DNA from: Echinococcus granulosus
Lineage: Eukaryota > Platyhelminthes > Cestoda > Cyclophyllidea > Taeniidae
Length of the DNA: 64,000 bases
Reading direction: 5' to 3'
Assembly (NCBI RefSeq): GCF_000524195.1
Contig: NW_020170440.1
Span: forward strand, 225,411 to 289,410
Every line of letters starts with the position of its first letter. The stretch's first letter is position 1. The position numbers and the translations under genes are program-made. Positions 34,869-46,800 of the stretch are shown piece after piece. The notes under the pieces are model-generated. The model made no database searches and was not told the DNA's origin. It saw only the letters and a list, made by a program, of their open reading frames with translations.

Positions 34869-37800
34869 GTGAGCTTACGCCTTCGCCATCGCCCCCTCCT
34901 CTTTCCATATCTTTTCGATGATAAGGCAACTTGTAAGCCTCTTTATCTTGTTCTTCTTAGATGCTTCAATGCGTACCTTCTGGAAACCGGTCGACTTAAT
35001 GGCAATGATGCAAGAGACAGTGGATCAGCGTCTAGCGGATCTTTCAAGCGCTGTGCACACTATTTGGTTGGAGTTTATTGTGGACGAGAAGTTGGTAAGT
35101 CCATTTAAAAATGTAAAGTTCTCTTATGGCAGCTAATTTTAGCTTGATCCTGATCACGTATTGGACACGGATCAGATCTGACCTGAGTCCCAGTCAGTAG
35201 TGTGTAATATGAGTGAGATGGAGGTGATACGAACTGCTCTATATAGGTGTGGGCGGGCCAGTCACTTTTGCAGCCAGAAAAGTGAAGATGGCACGAGCGT
35301 CAGGTTGGAGGTCTCTACTACTGATAGGCTGAGTACACTCGAAGTGCGCTACAACTGTATTGGAGCACCGGGCCACATGAGTGATCGCCACCCTCCTGAA
35401 TGGCCTTGATCTTAAAGTGAATCCCAGTACCTACCAACTGTCTCCACACAATAATGACCGATCAGGGCAAACTCAACGGGATCGGCAACTGTATGAAGTT
35501 CTAGAATGTTCGGTAATAAGCCTGAAGACGGGGACTGGTGGAACTTTGTGAAACATCAAAGCAAAGATGTTATTCTGAGGCTGTGAATATCATCAGTAGG
35601 AAGGAAACCGTGGAGACGTCCATCCTAAAGTGCACATGATCAGACCAGCTGAAATAAATTGAACATGATAAAAGAGCCGACTGCTTAAATTTTACCTAAG
35701 GATATCGGCGATTAACTGATCCCTTCTACACTCTTCCAGCTGCACCAATTCAGTGGAAAATTTACAACAACTCTACGTTACGTAGCATCAATGGTGAATC
35801 TCGTCAATTTGGTAAGTTTCTCTCCATCTCTCGTACTCACCTTGGATCCATTCATCGGCCTATTCAATTTCTTCGCTTTTTTCTGGATACAGCACTTCAG
35901 AGATCTACCCGTTCAATTCCATCTTCTACGAACCCAGATATGGAATCTAGGCAACCGTGCCTCTATTGAAAGCAGCATCAAAGCCACACTGAACAACTTT
36001 CAACGCTACCGATCCGAGCAGAGTTTTAGTGACAATATAGGCCAACGCAGATCTAGACGCGACTTGGACGAGGGCGAGACTAATGATCCACTCTCATCCT
36101 CTCCACAAGGTGTCTTCAAACAGCCCGGTTCGAGGAAAGCGGATATCACGATGTTGTTGACGGATTCAGCTGAAATTGACTTTGTTGAGAAGGTGGATCA
36201 CTTAGCCATTCCTGGATCCATCTGTACACCACGTGGAACAGCTATAGTTAGGGTGAGTCCCTCTGGAAGTATTTCATCCACTCCATTGGTCGATTCGTCT
36301 TTCTGTGATCACTTACTGGAGGCCTTGGAATAGTCTGCTTTATTTTCGCTGTTAAGCTGGTGTTTTGTTTACTTTTTACAAACGTCTTCTGCCCAAAGAA
36401 GTTCCACTTTTTCGAGGCCCTGCGAATTGTAGTGTTTAGATGGTATCGCTTTGACAGTTATTGTTCCAACTACCTCTGTTCAGCAACGAGAGTAGAAAGA
36501 ATACAAATTGCCATTCTTTCACAAAGCCTCCAGTGCCCATTCGAGTGGAACAAAGCACAGTTGGTCAAAATGTTTAATTTTTCGCTTTTCTAGACAAAAC
36601 AAAAAATTGCCTACTCTATGACATCTTATCTCTCTCCCTTCATAGTAAAAAGTACTTCTTCGCTTTGGAGCAAATGGGGCGTTCATCTATTTTCCTGTCA
36701 CCCATATTAGAGTAAAAAATGAAGTCCGTCTTCTGTCCTTTTTTCGTACGGTTTTTGATTGTATCAAAAAACTTTTATTTGCTCATTTACTCGACCAATT
36801 TCGGTATGTTCCCTTGTCCTCCTCCCTCCTCCTTCTTAAACGCATTCAATCTGTTTTGGGCGTGGTTCCGAGCGCTCCCTGTGGTTCCTCTTTTGTTTTG
36901 TCCTTCACGAGTTATTGAGTGATGCTGAAGCAGATACGATTCGATAAACGTCCATCGAGCAGATTTTCGCGTGCAACCATCTTGGTGGGTCTCGCTGCCA
37001 GAAGATGAAACTTCGGTGGAAAATGCAGAGGGTTGGGCAGGGTGTATCACTTTCTCCTCCAGATTTTCTCCTATCTGTCATAGTCGAGGCTCCTCAAGGG
37101 TGCCGCACCGGTGGGATACAATAGAAGGGTACACGATTTTCGTGTCGAGAGATGTCTCCGATCGCTATACACGCTTCAAAGCTTGTACATTTGCTCTGAA
37201 AATTTTCTCATAAGCAAAGAGCAATTAAATAGCCACTCTCGAAGCTACGCTTTATTCCTATTGCTCATTTTTGCTGTTGTTACCTTATTTCCTCCCAGTT
37301 GCCCATCCGGTTTGCTTCCAAGTCCTCATACCATGGACGGCCGATGCCAAGTACGCATAGTTCGCCGAATTCGAACCCATTCCTACTTCATTACTGATCG
37401 TGATGCAGTGTAGTTGCTAAAATCAGTGCGGCTTCAGTAGATTCCTTTTGTTATGAGTCCCCGCTTCCATCTTGCCGTCGCTTTGTTATTTCCTTTGAGC
37501 CGTTGCCTTGATCTTGCTGCTCTGAGTTCTTTCAATCTCGACCAACCGAAGTAAATGCATTCCCTCTGCTATAACCACCGGAATCATCAAGAAAAGTTAC
37601 TGTATCCTTTGCGAGGCTGGAAATTATGGACTAAAACGGTTAATCTTTCGAAACTGACCTTAACTCTAACGAATTTACATTTGTGTCCAGAACGAGAGGA
37701 GGATGAGGGGAATGAGGTGAATGCACGCTGATACACACATAGGACAGAATTTGATGTTGGCAGTGTGAATAATCCCTTCTCCTCCCTCCGCCTCCTTGTT

Positions 37801-40800
37801 GTTGGATGAATCATTCTCCCACCATGGTTACCTCTTTCTCCCCCTCCCCTCGCCCTTCCTCCTCGTCCTCCTGCCATAAAGGCGTCGTATTTCCTATGTA
37901 TTGGCTTGTGTGCATCTGGCAAAATTTCGGTGAATTAGCCTCCCCTTCAGAAATTTTTAGTCTGGGCGAAAGTCAGGCTTAATTTTTGTTGGTTTTCTCA
38001 GCTGAAACATACTTTGGTTGAGTGATTTTGACACCTTTTGAAGGAGGAGGAAAGGGGGGATTTTGGGAGTTTTGACTTCGATTGGGGTTGTTGTTGTTGC
38101 TGTTGTTGTTGTTGATTTTCTGAGGCTTTCGTGTGTGCAGTTCCGTTTTCGTGTGGTTCGTCGAATGCATCGTAAGGATACTGCCAAATGGAAGAGAGGC
38201 AGCATTATCCCGCCAATCCTCTGCCTCTTTTCACTAACCTCCAGTCTGAAAGCTTGTCAAGAGAGTACCTGGCTAAATTAACTTCTGGGGTACCAAGATG
38301 AATATATTCGTTATATTTATCAAAGAGATATGAAAGCACTTCGATTTCTATTGTCGGTGAAACACTTGTAGGTACATTTTGACCTTGTGGTTAATCAACT
38401 AGATAGTATTTGTTTATATTACAACAACTGAGGGGGTATAGACACTTGTAAAGATTTCCTTCTTCTCTAAAAGAGAAAAAAAAATTTTGAGTGAATAATC
38501 AAGTTGACGATGCATATTTAAATACCTGTTAAAGCTGTGAAATGGAAGCCACTTTGACATTTGGGAATTCGCTTCCCTCCCGGAAGTGGCTTAGGCACCC
38601 ACCTGGTACATACCCGCACTTAACTGCCATACGTCAGGGTACAGGCGGATCCGCATCCAGCCACTCGGTGACTTATAGTTTTGCCATAATTTAGTTGCCA
38701 AGGTTCCTCCTGGTCGTGTTTGCAGCTGATTTGACGCCTGGTGCGCCCCGCATCCATCACACCATTTTTACAGACAGTTTACCTGTTGAGGGCTGGATAC
38801 TGAGATGGATTTGTGCTCGTGACACTCACACGCCTTTCTCCGCTATGCCTTCGGTGTAACCTTTACTATCCCTAACGGTAGCAATTCTTTTGGGCATTTG
38901 GACTACCCCTCAAAAACAGCCAACATTATGCTCCCGGATAGGACCAATCGCAAAGCCCTCTCCTGTCTTCACCTCCTCTAAGGAAAATAAGGCATCCACG
39001 ACTATAGAACTGTCTCATTTAACCGGCGGGCAAATGCACACTAGAACACCAATAAATTTTTTTCAAAAGTTACAAACAGACACGGACAAACTTGTTTTCA
39101 TCATCCATTTCCATCTAACTTTATCTTGCATAAGTCCACAGGAGAACCCAACAGAAGTAAGGAGGAATGTACAAAAAGGGAGCCACAATAGTTGAAGGAG
39201 TTGGTTTCTCAAGGGCACTCTCCGCTACCACACCTTGATAGGTGGCTTAGAGGGGACGTGTCCTGTCGCCGCCATCATGTTCAAAATCGGAACGGAAATG
39301 TGTAATGTTGGTGTATTTTCTTTGACAAGGACCAGTTGTTTGGTACTCTGCATGTCAACTTCTCCCCTGTGAGTGGATGTGGGGTGGAAGACTGTGACAT
39401 TTTATTGCTTTGCGGTCGAGTCTGCTTACTTTGGCTACGACAACATTACCGATTTCTTTTTTAGGTCTTAAATTTTTCCAACGTAGATACTTGATTACTG
39501 TTTTTGGACAGTAAGCAATTCTGTCCAGATTCTGCTCACAAATATTCAACGTCTGGTCAAGCATTGTGGAAGGTTTATCATTAATGAACCGGTAACTTGG
39601 TCCGTACAATTTCATTTTGCTTTTGATGCCCTTAAATGCAGGAAAGTTTGTCTGGTTCTTCTAGCTTACATAGATTGTCTTTTGTGGGATGTAAAAATCA
39701 CTTTTTTGTCTGTCTTGCAAACATGCAGTCCTACTCAATTTGTTTTTACTGTAAGCCTTAGCGCGCAGTACGCAACTGCTATACCATATTTTTGCCTTTT
39801 ACCACCTAATAATTTAGTAGGAGATTCCTCTTCATACCAACTTAAAGCTAATTCTGTTTTGTTGCTTCCCTTTTTTTGTTTTGAAAAGGAGTTTTATGGT
39901 AATCAATGTTCCACGCTCTGTTTGATTCTTTAATGAGCAGGACATTTACCCTGGATTTAGCCCTTTTTGGGGAAGAACGACTAAAATCAAGTGAAATCTG
40001 TATTTTACGTCGATTTTTGCGTGCTTTTGAGTTTTTGGGCTCTGTGTTGGGTCAGATTATGTATAGTGCTTGTGACGCCCCTAGTTCTCCCTTAACTTTT
40101 AATTGGCCCATTGCTAACGTACAGAAGGGCGCTGCTGCCCAAACGGAAGCACGGCTCATGGAGAATAAAGAGTCTAGGTGATCGGATAGACCCCTAAGTA
40201 AAATAAACAATCACGGATCCTTCCTTCTAAGTCTCAACCGGGAAATGGAATCGGAAATGGCACGATGGATGTACATCGAGGGGTGGTCTTCATGCAGCAG
40301 TGGCAGTACATGCTTTAGGTCAGATCAAGATTCTTAAACACTACCTTTTCTGGGAAACGAACTGTGCCGGGGAAGAATTCTTTTGGTAGATAGCACTAGA
40401 GGCTTGACTATCTTCTTCAACGAGTATATTCTGAATATTTTGTCCTCAGACTACGAAATGGGTCGTTTCGCCAGAGAACACAGTGTACCTTTCTTTGAGG
40501 TTGTTTGCAATTTGATAAAGCCTAATCCATTTCCATCAGCATTTATTGTGTAACACTTGAAACTCGAAATTCTGTAGTGAGCTGGTCATTCACAGCAGGT
40601 ATATTTCCTCTGTAACGCCTAAATTTGTTAAACATTAACCCAAATTAGGATTTTCTTTTAACTGGATCAGGTGCCCCGAGTCTCTCTGGATTCAAGCGCC
40701 TATCATTAACGTACAGATTAATCGAGAGACTATAGACGTGGCTTCGGCCATGCCTCCGGGCGGAAGTACAACCTGTAATAACTGAAGATCCCTACCAAGA

Positions 40801-43800
40801 TATCACATATAGTTTCTTTTTTCTTAAACAAGTACCAGTTCCTACTTTTGTTTATGAAATCCACCCTACTGGATAATAGTTTTGTTTTTGTCTGACATTG
40901 GGGCATAAATTGTTTTTATTTCGCCTCTTTATATCAAAATGTTCCATTTAATCTAAACAATCGTGTATGTGGTTCATTTCGATAGTTTTTTTTATTTTTC
41001 CGTTCTAATCTGTTTGTCAAATTGATTGGTCAAAATGTTTGCATACACAATGTTCCCAGCGCTTTATGGCCCATTAAATACATTTTTATGGCAGCTTTCT
41101 CGTTAACAGGTCAATGTGACCGACTTTGAGCTTCAAGTGGCTACTCTAGTTTCAAAATCTATCGCTGAAATCCTTGGTATCCACTCAATCCTCTGTCCAG
41201 AGATGTACAGGCAAGTTTTTTGATCTCATAATTAGCCAATAGACTTCTTGTGCTGACATTGCGTTAACCAATCACCTTTCTCTTTAGCTGCAATGAGAAC
41301 GAGGTCTTTTCATTAGGCGACATCTCGCGCTTGCAATTGGCTCTTCTCAGTGGGATGTCGGCCTGTCTCAGGTCACCAAATCTTCAGGTAAGTTGTTGGA
41401 AGTCAGTAGTACGTGCTACAGCGCCTGCATCCATGGATTTTAGCATTTGAAGAGGGTATGCTGGCAGAGCTTTCAGGCATGGTTAGCGTGAATAATGATG
41501 AAACAATGGGTTGATAAGTCCACCAACAGGGAGGAGAAAGACGTTGAAGCTGGAAAATGGGTCTCATCCCCAGGGATTGGGAGATAACAGGCCATGGGCT
41601 TCAGTGCCTATTCATTTTCTCCTCGCTTCTTTTACGTATGTGGCATAAATGCGCCCTATAATTTGGACTTTTCTGATTTGTGATGAGAAGTGGGTTAAGT
41701 GGCCCAAAGTCCTCACTAACCGAACCAATAAATTGTTAGTTATCTACAAACGATCTGCCCACTACCCAACTTACGTTTCTAAATCACACACCACCTTATT
41801 TTACGGAAGACAATATACTGTGTGTGGGTGTGGTGGGCTGGAGATGGAATACATGGCTAGGAGTTGGTTTCCTGCAGCCGTGGTCGGGATTCGCTTGCCA
41901 CGATACACTCGGAGGATGTACAAGAAAAACGTCTTTTCTAGGAACTACCAGTCGGAAGAATGCACTGCTCTTGCAATGAACGTATGACCTCATACCGCAC
42001 CTTAGGATGGAGGGGAAGGGGAGGTACTGCCTCAGCCTCAGCCACCGTGATTAGCAACTTTTTGGAAGGGTTAATAATCACATGTGTAATAGGCAGGCTG
42101 AAAAGGGAACTGAGGTAGAAAAGATGACCGTAACTACGTTTTCTATATTCGTTTCCTGAGACAAAATTCTGGGCATAAGTGGAACTAGCAGTAGTATCGT
42201 GTCTCTCTCAATTTTAGTCCCAATATAAGGGCCAAAATTTACGTCAGTTGGGAGATTTATTCGCATCCCATTAATTCCATTGAGACATCCCATTATGATT
42301 GTGCTCAGCTTTCAATCAGTTGCTCCCCGTCCGTAAATAAACCATGTGTAGAAATAGTTTTATCTGCGCATTTTCTCTGGAACAAAAAAACAGAAAGTGG
42401 TTTTTTGAGGGGTTAAAATGGCGAAAAGTTGTGCTATTCATCGATCAGTCGTTTTCACGGGAGGAAATTTAGTACACCTAGGCTGCAGACAATCGCGTCG
42501 TAGCAACGCTACAACCTCTAGACTAGGTAAATATTTCGCTGGCAAATTTATGTCAGTGGTACGCGTACCAATTTGTGGAAGATTGAGAAAAAGTGTCAAT
42601 CAAATGTCAGATATTAAGATTGTAGCTGAGGCTTAATTAGGCCGATCATTTCCTTTGGTTTCCGATAAACTACACGAATTCAAGGCGTTTTTTGAGTAAG
42701 TATCAAAATGTGCCCTTGTCTTAGGGGTCGAATTGCTCGGAATTGTAGCAGTTTTCTGTCAACGTTTTTTACCAACCTTTGAACAGTTTAATCTACTTAG
42801 TTTAGGTGTGAGGGTTTTCTCTTCAAAACTTTTTAACAGCGTTTCCCATGCCTTTTGTGGAGATCGGGCAGATCGCAAATGATTCCAGTCTTCAACTAGT
42901 TACTTCCCCTTGGGGGTCACCAAAAGGGTCCGTTAAAAACGATCAACTTGTGCTGATACAACGGCATCTCCTCCTGTTTTTCATCAAAAATTGTTAACAG
43001 AGGTTAAACTGGCCAAATTTGATCGTGGTCTTCCACCGACTGCTTCTTCACCCAAGTTCCTGGTACTTCAATCCTGAATTGTCTAGAACAATAGTGGCGC
43101 GTTAAGGAAGATATTCCCTCTAACGTGGTGCATCTACCTCTGACTGGTTCGTCACGAGGAGCCGATTGTTTAAACCATTTCTGAGCACTGCATCGTTCTA
43201 CTGCCGCACCTCTTTTAAACGATGAGGGGCAACCGGGCTAACCCCTGTGCATAACACCGATACGGTAGGATCAGACAGATTCACCCAAAATTTGACTAGG
43301 GATCAAAACAACAGGAATATAGAGTACCGCATCGATAGACTGGCTCATAAGTTGTGAGAAGTCATCGCAGTGAGCTACATCAGCAAATGCTGTCTTTGAT
43401 TGCCTGATACTTCAAAATGCTGAGAAAAAAGGACTAGGTCACTTTGCACTACGTCATCCACCTATCTATCTGCTTTCAAAGCTAGTAATCCCTTCGCATT
43501 GGGCGTTCTTTATGATAGTTCTTAGGAAATTAGTATAATACTCCCTTAAAATACTGTTTTCCTTTTTTTAGGGACGAGAATTTCTCCGCCCCGATACCTG
43601 CGGCAACGGAATTATCGATCGTGGGGAGGAATGCGAGCCCTATCAGCAAGGTCTCCCCATCGGTCTACCCCACAGCACCGACAGCGGCTTCAATAAAAGT
43701 CTTAATTCACCCGCTTTCGGCTGTTGCGATTCCAAGACCTGCCTCGCTGACGTTCATGCCGTCTGTGTGGAAGGTGGCTGTTGTCGTGGCTGTCGGCTGG

Positions 43801-46800
43801 TTGCCAGGGGACGTCTCTGTCGCCCTGCCAGGGATCAATGCGATCTACCGGAATTTTGCTCCGGTTCGGAGGCGGGTTGACACGCTTACCTTAATAGACT
43901 GCCTACTGATAAAGTTTAAAGTAAGCCTTACTTTTTAAAATCATTTTAGGCCGAGTGTCCAGGTGATCTCTACCTGGAGAATGGGATGCCATGTAAGGGT
44001 GAAAAAAATGACTTTGAGGAAGAAGCTCTTTGCTATGAAGGTCGATGCCCAACAAGGAGCAGTCATTGCAAAGCTCTTTGGGGACCAAATGCACGGACCG
44101 CAGATGATTATTGCTACAGCACAATGAACAGGAATATCGACTCCGCTTGTGGGAAAGGTGTAGTGTGTGAGGAAGAGTGAGTTAGATTGTCCGATCCTGT
44201 TGGGTCGATTTAATAGGCGGGAAACGTCATTTTGTTGTTCCATTTAGGGATGCGATGTGCGGACTGCTGCATTGTCAAAATGGAAGTGATGAACCTCTTC
44301 CAGTGGAGGCTCGTTTGCTTAGCTTCTTCAATCTTCGGACACAGCACGAACAACAGAAAATTCAATGCCAGTAAGTGCTTGTCTTTAGCCTATTAAACAA
44401 TTTGGTGTTGGTCGGATGGGCCGGCCGACTTTGGATTAGTTGCTTTTTAGATTTTGGTTCAACTTCGAATAGAAAACGTGTTCGATTCAGAGGGAATTAC
44501 CACTTGTATAACACAAAGACGGTATTTACGAGATTTTTATCACCTCATTTCAGGTATGTAGCAAGTACACACAAATTCAGCTACGTTCCCGAAGGTGCCT
44601 CCTGCAATGAAGGCCGTTTTTGCTTTCAAAAACGATGCATAAAGCCCACTGCTATCGTAGTGCACTCAAAGTGTCCCAAAGGGCCCTTCTCAGACCTCTG
44701 GGGCGTGTCAGATGGGAGTAACGATTACATCCACCCTGCGGTGAGACGAAGCCTACCTACTGCCACCGCCACGCCCATTAATATCACCTGTTCAGGACGC
44801 GGGGTAACTCAGCAATTTCTGTTGGAGTTTTTTATCATTACTTACTTTTATACCTGATCAAAATGTCACATCTTCACCTCTTTTCCCTTACAGATTTGCA
44901 CCAATGGGGCCTTTTGTCTCTGTCCACCTGGATGGCATGGCCCCTCCTGTTCCCAACACCAACCATCCATCAATCCAAATGCTTCTGTGACGAAAGCACG
45001 CGTTAAAGTAGCCTACGTCTCCGTCTACCCTGATGAAGACATTGCCAGTTTGATTTGGATGTATATCCAAGCGATGGATAAGAATGCCGGTGCGAAAAGT
45101 GGAAGTACTTGTTACTTTTTTGTGCAGTTTTTTGTTTTCTTTTAATAGTTTTTTTTCCTACTTGTTTCAGGGGGATTGGCGGAACCTGGGTCAGTGAACA
45201 CTGTCTACCTGATTTCAATTTTGGGTGCTGTAATAGCCTGCGTCTTCCTCTGCCTTTGTGGTATCATCTTCTTGTATAGGTGTGTAACCGCTTTACTTCA
45301 GTAGTATGTTGTCATTCTGATAATCCTGTCGTTAGTGGTTATATGGAGCTAAAGTTTCCTCTCAAGACGTGAACAATTCGAGTCTAAAATGTATGAAATG
45401 ACTGAAAGACTAATATGTGCCGTTACCGGCGCTCCTCGTTGTCACTCTTCTGTCTCTACCATCACACGGTGGTCTGGTGGCTGATTTGAATGACCATAGG
45501 GCAAATTTTTAGCATTTTCAAGAGAATATTTTCTAAGCAAAAGACTGTTCTGAAGGACTTCACTCTTACGTACTGCTTAACACCTGCTACCAACGTCATA
45601 TATAACTCAGGATTTTGTCATCGAGGTAGAGGTCATTCAAAATAATTTTGAAGGCCAGGAAAACTGGAAGACTAGTTGCAGTGCTCAAAACCACCAGGAA
45701 TAAGATATTTGAAGCAAGTTTGGTCTTGAGTAGCCAGGTTTATTTAGCTATTTAATGCAAGATAGCATTATTATTGAATGATATCTACCGTATCCATTGA
45801 AGTAGACCCCACTTTTCCGGTAATAAATTCATCTCACTTCGATACCTTGTCCTTCAGACGTCGAAATTTCAATAGCCGGGGCCTTCGCTTTGGTGCTAAG
45901 AGTGAAAGACGTCTCTCTTCTCCAACCAATTGTCTCTCACCTGCTCTCTTCGATTCGCCATTAAGCAAGTCTTCTGGTACGGCCACGGCCACTACCACTG
46001 CTGCCAATAGTATGGATTCTATGTGCCTTTGCAACCGAAACTCTCGTCCTAGTGGCGCTTCTCTAGACGACATGGAATTGCACCATCACACGCGTCGCTC
46101 CTCTTGTTCCCGTCGACATCGACATACCTTTTCTTCCTCGTCTTCTAAGAATCGAAACCGTCGACAGAAACGAGGTGGTGGAGTTAGTAGTGGAGACAGT
46201 CTTCAAACTGGAGCCAATGGAACTGTTGAATCCGGCCCAGAGCTGGGTCGAAACGGGGAGGAGAGCGTGAAGGACGAGGGTGGTAATGGAGTTGGAAAAA
46301 TCAAGTTTGGCTCGATGCCTTCCTATCGGGAGGATAAGATGAAGCATGCAAAAGATAATGCCACTTCAACGACGATATCAGATACTGCTGGGATTTCGAC
46401 GATAACTGATGCGGTAGTGACCACCGCTAGTACCACAAATAATCTGTTTCAACAGCAGCAACCGGCGTTAATAGACTTTTCGGCATCGTGGTCGCTACCT
46501 CCGCCACCACCACCACCTTTTGTTGTACCTGCAGTGTGCAGCGTAGTTGCGTCACCGAATCCAATATTTACGGGAAGTTCATCCCCTTGGATGTCTACAC
46601 CACAGACACCTCTGTTGACGTCTACTAACATCAATACGACGACGACAACCTGTGCGAATGTGATTTGTACTGATGTTGGGGGCATGGAGGTAAGAGTGAT
46701 GAGTGCACAGCCCTCGAGGAAGGTAATGACAACGTCGACGATCTCGGCGGATGAGACGGAGGTGAGTACTGAGGCTTTGCTTTAAGTATGGTCCCATCAA

